Part shown: piece after piece, positions 35,301-45,187 of the stretch
Position numbering within the stretch: the stretch's first letter is position 1
How the letters are laid out: every line of letters starts with the position of its first letter
NCBI GenBank assembly: GCA_021323595.1
Contig: JAJPKR010000052.1
Location: 1-64,000, forward strand
Length of the DNA: 64,000 nucleotides
DNA from: Terriglobia bacterium
Lineage (GTDB): Bacteria; Acidobacteriota; Terriglobia; Terriglobales; SCQP01
Direction of reading: 5' to 3'
Translations under genes and position numbers: made by a program
The notes under the pieces: model-generated
The model's database searches: none
What the model saw: only the letters and a program-made list of their open reading frames with translations
What the model was told of the DNA's origin: nothing

Positions 35301-36347
35301 CTACCACCCCAGCCACGTCTCCGCGTTCGTGCGATAAATCTTCTTCAGCACGTCCTTCGGCAATCCCAGCCCGTAAATGCGCCACCGCCCTTGGCCCGAT
35401 TCGTGGGTGGGGTAGGGAAAGTATTCGTCCTCGGTTTCGAGAAAGCGATAGTAGAGCCGGTACATCGCCGGGCTCGGCAGCAGGTCGCTGCCGAAGAGAA
35501 TGCGATCCGCGTAGCGCAGGAAGAACGCGCGCGCGGTGCGCGGCTGCCGCCCGAGCTCGGCGGCGCGCGCGGAGAAATCCAGCGCCAGGTTCGGGCAGCG
35601 TTCGAGCATCGCGGCCGCGCGCGCCAGATCTTCCGCCGCGCCGCCGACATGGGCGCCGAGGAAGCGCACTCGCGGATGGCGCGCGATCACCCGCTCCTGC
35701 GCGTCCAGCAGCTCTTCCCAGGTGGGAAACTCCGGCCCGTAAAAACTCCATTCCGGATGCGCCGCCAGTTCCTCATAGCGTTCGTTGCGCGGATCGATCG
35801 GCTGGAAAAAGGCCGCCGGATCGCCGATGTGCAGCATCACCGGAATTTGCAGCTCGCCCGCCTTCTCGAAAAGCGGCGCCAGGCGCTCGTCATCCACGCG
35901 CAGCAGCGCGCCGCGCGCATCGCGCGCGGTCAGACCCAAATCCTTCCACACCTTGAGCCCGCGCGCGCCTTGCTCGACCCGCCGCTCCAGCTCGTCGGTG
36001 ATCGCCCTCACGCTCTCGCCGCGCGCCAGCGGCGTCCAATCCGCCAGCACGAAGAGCCGGTAGCGCTCGGGCGGCGCCGGGCGCGCCCGCCGGATCGCCT
36101 CGTCCAGCTCCGCCCCCTTCGCCAGCGAGATGTTGACAATGCGTTCGACGCCGCTGGCGTCGAGAATCGGCCACAGCTCGGCGAGCGGGATCGAATCCAG
36201 ATGTGCGTGCGCGTCAATCGCCGGCCATGCCGGGCGCTCGATTTCATGCGCCGCCACGCGCAACTGCGGCACCGGCTGAAAATCGCTCAACGGCAGGTCG
36301 ACTCGCGCCGTCTTGCCCACCATTTCCACGAACGGGTCGTTGGCCAT
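35301..36347 (-). CDS. Amidohydrolase family protein
   Basis: IDAHAHLDSIPLAELWP, MLHIGDPAAFF, FLGAHVGGAAED, ILFGSDLLPSPAMYRLYYRFLETEDEYFPYP. Confidence 0.88.
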   Translation of the reverse strand: MANDPFVEMVGKTARVDLPLSDFQPVPQLRVAAHEIERPAWPAIDAHAHLDSIPLAELWPILDASGVERIVNISLAKGAELDEAIRRARPAPPERYRLFVLADWTPLARGESVRAITDELERRVEQGARGLKVWKDLGLTARDARGALLRVDDERLAPLFEKAGELQIPVMLHIGDPAAFFQPIDPRNERYEELAAHPEWSFYGPEFPTWEELLDAQERVIARHPRVRFLGAHVGGAAEDLARAAAMLERCPNLALDFSARAAELGRQPRTARAFFLRYADRILFGSDLLPSPAMYRLYYRFLETEDEYFPYPTHESGQGRWRIYGLGLPKDVLKKIYRTNAETWLGW

Positions 36348-36595
36348 GCACCCCTAGCCTACTTTGGACAACCATTCGGACCAAAGTGGCATCGCATTCC
36401 CAAGGGGCGGTTAACGCGAAGGGGTTCGTGCATTTCAGCCCTGAAACCACGCTCGCAAAACCGCGCGCCAAAACCGCGCCCTGAAACAGACCGAAGCCGC
36501 GATCGCCGGTGATCGCCTCCGTCGCGCCGCGACACACAAGGCCATGCCATCGCCCGCGCGGCGATTTCGGCAACTTCGCTCACGAGCGCCAGGAC

Positions 36596-36656
36596 CGAGA
36601 CACCCCCCGTTTGGGGACGAGACCATTTTCGCGCGCGTCTCGACCCCGGAGTCTCG
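36596..36656. repeat. Nested inverted repeat CGAGAC..CGAGAC..GTCTCG..GTCTCG
   Basis: CGAGAC at 36596 and 36618; GTCTCG at 36637 and 36651; inner arms extend to GGGG(A)CGAGAC / GTCTCG(A)CCCC. Confidence 0.7.
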
Positions 36657-36887
36657 ACGCTAACATTAAGTAACTAAATGACTTACACGCCGATCCTCGA
36701 CCCCGTAGCCGCATCGGCTGGTCTCGCCCGTCTCGGGCTGGAAGGCGCTCCTGCACCGCGAATCGAGCGTCCGGAATTGAACAACCAGTCGCGGAAGCGA
36801 ACACTTCGAGCGCTGCCGCGCCCGTTATCTGTTCTAGGCTTAGCAACTTACATTGGCTGCCGGCGTGCATTCGCGGCCTTGAGCGCT

Positions 36888-39257
36888 ATGGATCTATTCG
36901 CCGACTTGCGTTCCGCGATGGGCGCCGCCCGCCGGCGTCCCGCCGCGAGCGCTCTGGCCATCGGCTCGCTCGCGCTGGCCATCGGCGCGGTGACCGCGAT
37001 CTTCAGCGTGGTGTACGGCTCGGTGCTGGCGCCGTTGCCGTATCGAAATCCCAGCCGCCTGGTGGCGCTCGAAACTCGCAATCCCTTCGTCAACCTGATT
37101 GGTTACAAGAGTTCGCCGAAGGACTTCCTGACGTGGCGAGCGCGCAGCGACGCCTTCGCGTCTCTCGGTGCGGTCGCCGAAGACACCTTCACCCTGACCG
37201 GCCGGGGTCCGGCGCAAAATCTCTGGCTCGGCGAACTTTCCGCCGGCATGCTGCCGGCGCTCGGCGTCGGTCCGGTCTTCGGCCGCGCGTTCCAATCGGC
37301 GGCCTATAACAAGGATGGCCCGCGCGAAGTCCTGCTGAGCTACGCCTATTGGCGGCAAGACTTCGGGGGTTCGCACAGCGTCCTCGGCCAACCGCTGGTG
37401 CTCAACCACCAGCCCTACACCGTGGTCGGCGTCTTGCCGCGGCATTTTTCGCTCTTGCCCGACCTGAGCCCGAAGCTCTGGATTCCGCTGCCGCTCAGCC
37501 CGGCGGATACCGGTTGGAGGCTCGAAGCCATAGGCCGCCTCAAACCGGGCGTGCCGCTCGCCCGCGCCAACGCCGAGATCGCCGCCATCGAAGCCTCTCT
37601 CGCCCGGCAGAGCCGGGCCGACATCTTCCGCAACATCACCGCCTTCGTCCGCCCGCTGGATGACGCCGTGCGCGGCCAGTCGCGCCCGGTGTTGCTCCTG
37701 CTGCTGGGCGCCGTGGCGCTCTTGCTGCTGATCGCCTGCGCCAACGTCGCCAATTTGCTGCTGACCCGCGCCTCCGAGCGGCGGCGTGAAATGGCGCTGC
37801 GTGCCGCCCTCGGCGCCGGCCGCGCCCGCCTGGCGCGCCAGTGGCTTCTGGAAAGCTTGCTGCTCGCCCTTGCCGCCGCCGCGCTCGGGCTGCTCCTGAC
37901 TTGGTGGACGCTCGGCGGCCTCGCGCGTTTGCTCGAGCGCGAGATTCCCCCCACTGCCGCCATCGCCATCAAGTGGCCAGTGCTGCTGTTTGCGCTCGCC
38001 GCCGCCCTCGCGACCAGCTTGATCTTCGGCATCGCGCCGGCGGCGCAGATGGCGCGCGCGCCGCTCCGCGAGGCCCTCCAACAGGGATCGGCCGCCCTGG
38101 CCGGCGAGCGCCAGGGCGCGCGCCTGCGCCGCATCTTCACCGTTGCCGAACTGACGCTGGCGCTCGTGCTCGTCATCGGCGGCGGCCTGCTGTTCCGCAG
38201 CATGCTGGCGCTCCAAGCCGTCAACCCCGGCTTCGACGCCCGGCATCTGCTCGTCATCTCCGTCAATTTGCCCGCCGAGCGCTACGCCAATCCCGAACAG
38301 CAGGCGGCCTTCTTCGATCGCGCCTTGGCGCGGCTGCGCCGCTTGCCCGGCGTCGCAGCCGCCGCCGTGGCTGGCGGCGCGCCGTTTGAGTACGAACAGG
38401 TCTCGAACATCACCATCCCCGGCCGCCCCGCGCCCAAGGGCTTGACGCCGGTCGCGGATAACTTCTCCGTCGGCGCCGATTATTTCCGCGCCATGGGCAT
38501 TCCGCTCGTGCGCGGGCGCTTGTTCCAGGCCGCCGACTTCGCGCTCAAGGCGCCGCCCGTCACGCTGATTGACTCCAAACTGGCGCAAGAATTTTGGCCC
38601 GGCCAAGATCCGCTCGGCTACAAGCTCAATGGCGCCACCATCGTCGGCGTCGTCGGCCACATCCGCGACATGCATCTGGACAAAGACTCCGGGCCCGAGT
38701 ACTACCGCCCGGCGCGCTCAGGCGGCGCGATCCTCATCCGCGCCTCCGGTCCCCTCGCCGCCACCGCCGGGGCGGCGCAGCATGCGGTCGCCGCGCTTGA
38801 CTCCGAAGTGCCTGTCGGCGCCGCGCTGGGCATGCCGCAAATCATGACGCGGCGTCTCGCCGACCGCCGCGCGCGCATGCTGCTGCTCGGCGCCTTCGCC
38901 GGCCTTGCCGTCTTGCTCGCCGCCCTCGGCGTCTTCGGCGTCGTCTCCTACTCGGTCGCCTGCCGCACCCATGAACTCGGGCTGCGCGCCGCTCTCGGCG
39001 CCCGGCGCGCCGTCTTGCTGCGCATGGTCCTCGGCGAGGGCCTGCGGCTCGCCGCCGCCGGTGTCGCCCTCGGCCTGCTCGGCGCGGCGGCCTTGACCCG
39101 CCTGCTCGCCAGTTGGCTTTACGGCGTCCAGCCGCTAGACGCCGCCACCTTCCTCCTCGCCGCCTTCGGCCTGCTGGTGCTCGCCGCCGCCGCCGCGTGG
39201 TTCCCCGCGCGCCGCGCCGCCGCCGTGGACCCCATGGAGGCGCTGCGCTATGAATGA
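36888..39257 (+). CDS. ADOP-family ABC permease (MacB/FtsX-like), copy 1
   Basis: [51 protein letters not shown] repeated FtsX-like domains, ends VDPMEALRYE; ORF is open to 36678 but the family-like start is MDLFADLR at 36888. Confidence 0.9.
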   Translation: MDLFADLRSAMGAARRRPAASALAIGSLALAIGAVTAIFSVVYGSVLAPLPYRNPSRLVALETRNPFVNLIGYKSSPKDFLTWRARSDAFASLGAVAEDTFTLTGRGPAQNLWLGELSAGMLPALGVGPVFGRAFQSAAYNKDGPREVLLSYAYWRQDFGGSHSVLGQPLVLNHQPYTVVGVLPRHFSLLPDLSPKLWIPLPLSPADTGWRLEAIGRLKPGVPLARANAEIAAIEASLARQSRADIFRNITAFVRPLDDAVRGQSRPVLLLLLGAVALLLLIACANVANLLLTRASERRREMALRAALGAGRARLARQWLLESLLLALAAAALGLLLTWWTLGGLARLLEREIPPTAAIAIKWPVLLFALAAALATSLIFGIAPAAQMARAPLREALQQGSAALAGERQGARLRRIFTVAELTLALVLVIGGGLLFRSMLALQAVNPGFDARHLLVISVNLPAERYANPEQQAAFFDRALARLRRLPGVAAAAVAGGAPFEYEQVSNITIPGRPAPKGLTPVADNFSVGADYFRAMGIPLVRGRLFQAADFALKAPPVTLIDSKLAQEFWPGQDPLGYKLNGATIVGVVGHIRDMHLDKDSGPEYYRPARSGGAILIRASGPLAATAGAAQHAVAALDSEVPVGAALGMPQIMTRRLADRRARMLLLGAFAGLAVLLAALGVFGVVSYSVACRTHELGLRAALGARRAVLLRMVLGEGLRLAAAGVALGLLGAAALTRLLASWLYGVQPLDAATFLLAAFGLLVLAAAAAWFPARRAAAVDPMEALRYE

Positions 39258-39540
39258 AGGACGGCGCGTTCCCGAGATCGGCGTCCGCCGAGAATGACGC
39301 CCCCGCCCATGTCGCATCCCGCAAACGCGATCGCGGAACCCGGCTCGGCCAGCCGCCGCAGGCCGCCGCTCGCGCCTGCGCCCGTCCTCTCGTGCCTGTG
39401 GCAGCGCCGTCGCCGTTTCATTCGCCTCCGCCGCCATTCCCGGCATTGCGTTCGCGGCTTCGTTTCCCGAATCGCCGGCTCGTATTCGACCGGTCCCCGG
39501 CCCCGAATCCCTGCTGGTCCTTCTTGCCCAAGGTGAAATC

Positions 39541-41976
39541 TTGAGTCTTGCCAACGATCTGCGCTACGCCCTCCGCACACTGCGCCAATCCCCCGGCTTC
39601 GCCGCCGTCGCCATCCTCACCCTCGCCCTCGGTATCGGCGCCAACACCGCCGTGTTCAGCCTCGTCAACGGCCTCGTGCTGCATCCGCCGGGAATCAACG
39701 ATCCCGCGCGCGTGATGGCGTTGCGCGCGAGGTACGACAAGCTCAACTTGAAAAGCATCTCGATCTCGCCGCCCGATTTCCGCCTCCTCACCGGCGATCG
39801 TCGCGTCTTTTCCACCGCCGCCCTCGCCGATAACACCGACTTCGATTATTTGGTGGACGATGTGCCGCATCGCATCGCCGGCCTCAGCGTTTCCTGGCAA
39901 TGGTTCGATGTCTTCGGCGCGCGTCCCCTGCTGGGTCGCACGTTCCTCCCGCAAGAGGACCAGCCGCACGCCAACCATGAGGTCGTCCTGTCCTATAGCG
40001 CTTGGCAGCGGCTTTTCGGAGGCGACCCAGCGATCGTCGGCCGCTCGATCCAGTTGAGCGACGAGCCCTATCGCGTGGTCGGCGTCATGCCCGCCGATTT
40101 CGTGCCGATGCCGACGCAGCCGGCCGCGCTCTGGGTGCCGCTGGCGCTGCCGGCCGCGTCCTTCGACCTGCAAAATTCTTTCAATGAAAGCCTCTTCGCG
40201 CTGGCCCGCCTTGCTCCCGGGGTTTCGCAGGCGCAAGCGGAATCGTACGTGCAACTGCAAGCCGAGCGCTTTCGCCAGCGCCGGGATCCGTACGGCAGTT
40301 ATGCGCGCGAAGCCGGCTGGGGTCTCTTCGCGCTGCCCGTGGCCTCGTACCTGTACGGCGATCTGGCCGCGCCGATGGTGATTCTGCTGATCGCAGTCGG
40401 CCTGGTGCTGCTGATCGCCTGCGCCAATATCGCCGGCCTCTTGCTGGCGCGCGCCGGTGGCCGCGCGCATGAACTCGCCATCCGCGCTTCCCTGGGCGCC
40501 GGCCGCGGCGTGCTTTTGCGCCAAGGGCTGACCGAAAGCGGCGTCTTGGCCGCCCTTGGCACCCTGGTCGGCGTCGCCTTCGCGCAACAGGGCATTGCCT
40601 GGCTCTGGTTGATGGCGCCGCGAAACTCCGCCCCGGCCTCCCTCTTTCGCCTGGACGGCACCGTACTCGCCTTCCTGATCGCCATCGGCATCGTCGCCGC
40701 GCTGCTCGCCGGCGCGGCGCCGGCGTGGCGCATGGCGCGGTTCCATCCCGGCCAGCTTTTGCAAGAAGGCGGACGCGGCTCGACCGGCGGCCGCGCGCGC
40801 CAGCGCCTGCGCTCGGCGCTGGTCGTCGGCGAGATCGCGCTCTCGCTGGCGCTCTTGGTCGGCGCCGGCCTGCTGGTGCGCAGCTTGGCGCGGATCGGCC
40901 AGCTCGATCCCGGCTTCCAGCCGCACGGCGTGACCATCGCCAATCTCGACCTGCCGGCCCGGCGCTATGACACCAAGCCCAAACTGGCGCAGTTCTACAG
41001 CTCGTTGCTCGCGCAACTGCGCGCCCAGCCCGGCGTCAGCGCCGCCGCCTTGGTTTTGCCCGCGCCCTTCAGCGGCTACGATCCCACCGCCTCCTTCGCC
41101 ATCGCCGGCCGCCCCACGCCCCCTGGCCTGCCGGCGCCGCATGGCCGCGTGCGCCTCGTCTCACCCGATTACTTCGCCGCCATGGGCATTCCCCTGCGCG
41201 CCGGCCGCTGGTTCACGCCACAAGATACGCTGGCCACGCAGCCCGTCGCCGTCATTGACGAATCCCTCGCCCGCCAATATTGGCCGGGGCAGAATCCGCT
41301 CGGCCAGCGCATCATCGAAGGCCCGCCCGGCCCGCCCGCGGTAATCGTCGGCGTCGTCGGTTTCGCCAAGCAGACCGGGCTCGTCGGCGACACCGGCAAG
41401 GGCGTTTACTATTTCCCGACGGCGCAGCGTCCGCGGCCGCAAATCATGGCCGTGGTCAAATCCACCTTGGCGCCCGCCGCCGCCGCGCGCGCCATCCAGC
41501 ACGCGGTCGGCGCGCTCGACCCCGAGTTGCCCGCCTACGACATCGCCACCATGGATCAGCGGATCGCGGCCTCGCTCGGCCCGCGCCACTTCGCCGCCCG
41601 CGCCCTCGCCGTCTTCGCCCTGATCGCACTCTTGATGGCGGCGCTCGGACTCTACGGACTCGTCAGCTACACGGTCGCCGCCCGCACGCGCGAAATCGGC
41701 CTGCGCATCGCCTTCGGCGCCCGCCGCCGCGATGTGCTGGCGATGATCCTGGGCGAGTCGCTGCGCTTGGTCGCGCTGGCGCTGGGGATCGGCCTGCTCG
41801 TCGCCTACGTCGCGGCGCGTTTCCTCGCCAGCCAGCTCTACGGCATCGGCGCCTTCGATGCGCTGACCTTCCTCGCCGTGGCCGCCGCGCTGGTCGCGGT
41901 CGCGCTCGCCGCCAGTTGGCTGCCCGCGCGCCGCGCCGCCGGCGTGGACCCCATGGAGGCGCTGCGCTATGAATGA
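39541..41976 (+). CDS. ADOP-family ABC permease, copy 2
   Basis: [73 protein letters not shown]; ends VDPMEALRYE; TTG start. Confidence 0.94.
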   Translation: MSLANDLRYALRTLRQSPGFAAVAILTLALGIGANTAVFSLVNGLVLHPPGINDPARVMALRARYDKLNLKSISISPPDFRLLTGDRRVFSTAALADNTDFDYLVDDVPHRIAGLSVSWQWFDVFGARPLLGRTFLPQEDQPHANHEVVLSYSAWQRLFGGDPAIVGRSIQLSDEPYRVVGVMPADFVPMPTQPAALWVPLALPAASFDLQNSFNESLFALARLAPGVSQAQAESYVQLQAERFRQRRDPYGSYAREAGWGLFALPVASYLYGDLAAPMVILLIAVGLVLLIACANIAGLLLARAGGRAHELAIRASLGAGRGVLLRQGLTESGVLAALGTLVGVAFAQQGIAWLWLMAPRNSAPASLFRLDGTVLAFLIAIGIVAALLAGAAPAWRMARFHPGQLLQEGGRGSTGGRARQRLRSALVVGEIALSLALLVGAGLLVRSLARIGQLDPGFQPHGVTIANLDLPARRYDTKPKLAQFYSSLLAQLRAQPGVSAAALVLPAPFSGYDPTASFAIAGRPTPPGLPAPHGRVRLVSPDYFAAMGIPLRAGRWFTPQDTLATQPVAVIDESLARQYWPGQNPLGQRIIEGPPGPPAVIVGVVGFAKQTGLVGDTGKGVYYFPTAQRPRPQIMAVVKSTLAPAAAARAIQHAVGALDPELPAYDIATMDQRIAASLGPRHFAARALAVFALIALLMAALGLYGLVSYTVAARTREIGLRIAFGARRRDVLAMILGESLRLVALALGIGLLVAYVAARFLASQLYGIGAFDALTFLAVAAALVAVALAASWLPARRAAGVDPMEALRYE

Positions 41977-42076
41977 AGCCTCCGCGGCCGGGTGGAATCG
42001 CGTCATCCGCGCAACCGCCGCCGGGCGGCACCGGGCCGCGCCGCGCCCCACACCCGCTACCTAACACCTGCCGCCT

Positions 42077-44494
42077 ATGCTTGCCGACTTACGCTACGCC
42101 CTCCGCACCCTGCGCAAATCCCCCGGCTTCGCCGCCGTCGCCATCCTCACCCTCGCCCTCGCCATCGGCGCCAACACCGCGATTTTCAGCGCCGTGGACG
42201 CCGTGCTCTTGCGCCCGCTCCCCTATCCCGATGCCGGACAACTGGCGGGCGTATGGGAAACCAATCTCGCCAGCGGTAATCGCATCCAAGTCTCCGGCCC
42301 GGACTTCGGCGACTGGAGCCGGCAAACGCGCGGCGTATTCAGCGGCATCGCCGCCTATGCCTCCGCGCCGCTCAGCATCTCCGGCGATGGGATCCGTCCC
42401 GAGCGCGTCATCGTCGGTGCGGTCGGCGCCGGCTTCTTCTCGACGCTGCGCGTCAATCCCGAACTGGGCCGCTGGTTCACTGCCGCCGAGCATCGCCCCG
42501 GCGTCACCGGCGCGACGCTTTTGAGCGACGGGTTATGGCGCCGCCTGTACGGCGCCGATCCCGCGGTCCTCGGCCGCACCGTCGTCGTGGATGGCGTCCC
42601 TTCGGTCATCGTCGGCGTGATGCCGCCGGCGTTTCGCTTCCCCGATGACGCCGAGCTCTGGCTCCCGCTCGAGCATTGGGGCGTGGTTGATTCCGGCAGC
42701 CGCACGGCGATGAATTATCGCGTCGTCGCGCGGCTCGGCGCCGGCGTCTCGCTCGGCAAGGCCCAAGCGGCGATGACCGCGCTTGCGGCCCGCCTGCGCC
42801 GCCAGTACGGCACGCACACCGGCGCGCTGGTCGTCGGTCTCCGCCGCCAGCTCGCCGGCGATCTAGGCCCGGCGCTGTGGATCCTGCTCGGCGCCGTCGG
42901 CTTGCTGCTGCTCATCGCCTGCGTCAACGTGGCGAATCTGCTGCTGGCCCGCGCGGCGGCGCGCCGGCGCGACTTCGCCCTGCGCGCCGCGCTCGGCGCC
43001 TCCCGCGGCCGGCTGCTGCGGCAAGGGGTGACTGAAGGCCTCCTCCTCGCCCTGCTCGGCGGCGCGGCCGGGCTGCTGGTCGCGGCGTGGGGCACGGCGG
43101 CGCTGCGCTCGGCCGCCGCCGCCATCTTGCCCAGCTATGCGCAAGTGCGGCTCGACGCCGGGGTGTTGCTGTTCACCTTCGGCCTCGCGCTCGCCACCGG
43201 CGTCCTGTTCGGCCTCGCCCCCGCCTGGCAGTCGGCGCGCTCCGATCCGCACGCGGCGCTGCAAACCGGAGGCGCGCGGCTGGCCGCCGCGCGCGGCCGT
43301 CTGCGCTCCGCCTTGGTCATCGCCGAAGTCGCCTTGAGCTTCGTGTTGCTGATCGGCGCCGGGCTCATGCTCCGCAGCCTCGGCGCGCTCTTGGCCGTCC
43401 CCCTCGGCTTTCAGCCCCAGCATCTCTGGGTGGCCGACGTCTCGCTGCCCGAGGATGCGCCCGCCTACTCCCAGCCCGCCGCCGTGGCGCGCTTCTTCGA
43501 CCAGTTGCTCGCGCGGGTTCGCGCCTTGCCCGGTGTGACCGCCGCGGCCGCCGCCAGCGCCCTGCCGCTCGGGAACGGCCAGTCGACCAACGGCGCGTTC
43601 GTGATCGCCGGCCGCCCGCCGGCGCAGGAAAATTTGCTGCCCTACGCCGAATACCGCGAAGTCACTCCCGGCTATTTCCATGCCATGGGCATTGCGCTGC
43701 TGCGCGGCCGCGACTTCACCAGTGCCGACACGCAGCACACTCCCTTCGTCGCCGTCATCAATCAGGCGGCGGCGCGCCGCTACTGGCCCGGCCAGAATCC
43801 GCTCGGCCAGCGCATGCGGTTTTTGGGCTTCACTCCCCACGGTGCGCCGCCTTGGATGGAAATCGTCGGCGTCGTCGCGGATACCCGTATCTCGCTGGCC
43901 GCGCCGCCGCGTCCCGCCGCCTTTGTCGCCGCCGCCCAGCAACCCTATTGGATGCTCGGCGACGCCTACGTCCTCGTCCGCGGCTCATTCTCCGCCGGCG
44001 CGCTGCGCGCCGCCTTGGTTCGCATCGCCTCCAGCCTCGATCCGCAGGTCCCCGTGCGCGTCGGCCCCTTCACCGCCCGGCTGGACACAGCCGCCGCGCC
44101 CTCGCGCTTCCGCGCCGCCTTGCTGGGCCTTTTCGCCGCCTTGGCGCTGATTCTCGCCGCCGTCGGCCTCTACGGCGTCCTCTCGTTCTTGGTCGGCGAG
44201 CGCCGCAAAGAGGTCGGCATCCGCCTGGCGCTGGGCGCGCGCCCGGGCCAGGTCCTCGCCGCCGCCATCGGCGAGGGCGTGCGCTGGGTCGTGCTCGGCC
44301 TCGCCGCCGGCGCCGTGGCCGCCTGGTTCGCGGGCCGCCTGCTCGCCCGCTTCTTGTTCGGCGTTTCTCCGGCCGATCCGCTCACCTTTGCGGCGGTCGC
44401 GCTGCTGTTGCTGGCCGTCGCCGTGCTGGCCTGCTGGCTGCCCGCCCGCCGCGCCGCCCGCGTCGACCCCGTGCAAGCGCTGCGCTGCGAGTAG
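42077..44494 (+). CDS. ADOP-family ABC permease, copy 3
   Basis: [50 protein letters not shown]; ends [10 protein letters not shown]. Confidence 0.94.
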   Translation: MLADLRYALRTLRKSPGFAAVAILTLALAIGANTAIFSAVDAVLLRPLPYPDAGQLAGVWETNLASGNRIQVSGPDFGDWSRQTRGVFSGIAAYASAPLSISGDGIRPERVIVGAVGAGFFSTLRVNPELGRWFTAAEHRPGVTGATLLSDGLWRRLYGADPAVLGRTVVVDGVPSVIVGVMPPAFRFPDDAELWLPLEHWGVVDSGSRTAMNYRVVARLGAGVSLGKAQAAMTALAARLRRQYGTHTGALVVGLRRQLAGDLGPALWILLGAVGLLLLIACVNVANLLLARAAARRRDFALRAALGASRGRLLRQGVTEGLLLALLGGAAGLLVAAWGTAALRSAAAAILPSYAQVRLDAGVLLFTFGLALATGVLFGLAPAWQSARSDPHAALQTGGARLAAARGRLRSALVIAEVALSFVLLIGAGLMLRSLGALLAVPLGFQPQHLWVADVSLPEDAPAYSQPAAVARFFDQLLARVRALPGVTAAAAASALPLGNGQSTNGAFVIAGRPPAQENLLPYAEYREVTPGYFHAMGIALLRGRDFTSADTQHTPFVAVINQAAARRYWPGQNPLGQRMRFLGFTPHGAPPWMEIVGVVADTRISLAAPPRPAAFVAAAQQPYWMLGDAYVLVRGSFSAGALRAALVRIASSLDPQVPVRVGPFTARLDTAAAPSRFRAALLGLFAALALILAAVGLYGVLSFLVGERRKEVGIRLALGARPGQVLAAAIGEGVRWVVLGLAAGAVAAWFAGRLLARFLFGVSPADPLTFAAVALLLLAVAVLACWLPARRAARVDPVQALRCE

Positions 44495-44597
44495 CGCCGG
44501 CGGCGCGGCCGGCGCCCCGGCGCGCCCGGGACCAGCCCCACCGCCTGCGCGCCGCGTCGCCTGCCGCGCATCGGTGATTCCTTGAGACAATGGACGT

Positions 44598-45077
44598 GTG
44601 CCGAAGACTCATCGTTATTCGGTCACCGTCCGCTGGACCGGCAACACCGGCTCCGGCACCTCGCACTACCGCGATTACCGGCGCGATCACGAAATCTCGG
44701 CAGAGGGAGCGAAGCCCGTCATCCCCGGCTCGTCCGACCCCGCCTTTCGCGGCGATCCCGCGCGCTGGAACCCCGAGGAGCTTTTGGTGGCGGCGGTCGC
44801 GGCTTGTCACCAGCTCTGGTATCTCCATTTGTGCGCGCAAGCCGGCGTGGTGGTGCTCAGCTATCTCGACCACGCCGAAGGCGAAATGGAGGAGACCGCC
44901 GGCGGCTCGGGACGCTTCATCCGCGTTACCTTGCGCCCGCAAATCGTCATCGCCAAGGGCTCCGTCCTCGCCCAGGCGCGGGCGCTGCACGCGCCGGCTC
45001 ACGCCAAGTGCTTCATCGCCAACTCGATGAACTTCCCCGTCCACCACGAGCCCGACATTCGCGTCGAAGCTTCCTGA
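44598..45077 (+). CDS. OsmC family protein
   Basis: DPARWNPEELLVAAVAACHQLWYLHLCAQAGVVVLSY...FIANSMNFPV; GTG start. Confidence 0.9.
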   Translation: MPKTHRYSVTVRWTGNTGSGTSHYRDYRRDHEISAEGAKPVIPGSSDPAFRGDPARWNPEELLVAAVAACHQLWYLHLCAQAGVVVLSYLDHAEGEMEETAGGSGRFIRVTLRPQIVIAKGSVLAQARALHAPAHAKCFIANSMNFPVHHEPDIRVEAS

Positions 45078-45187
45078 CCGCGCCCCGCGCCGGCGATCGG
45101 GCCGCCGCCGGAACCCGGTGGCAACGCCCCCGCGTTCCGCGTGCCGAATCGCTTCGCGCTCCCCTCGCGAACCCTTAAACTTGAGAG

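Noticed and set aside
41943-41978. 36-bp repeat at ADOP 3' ends as transposon target-site duplication or att site
   Set aside because: It encodes the conserved VDPMEALRYE C-terminus at the same gene position in both paralogs, so homology or gene conversion explains it.
36894-44590. Several long minus-strand ORFs (for example 593, 574 and 359 aa) under the ADOP genes
   Set aside because: Mirror translations of conserved permease codons, low complexity; no independent promoter or SD evidence.
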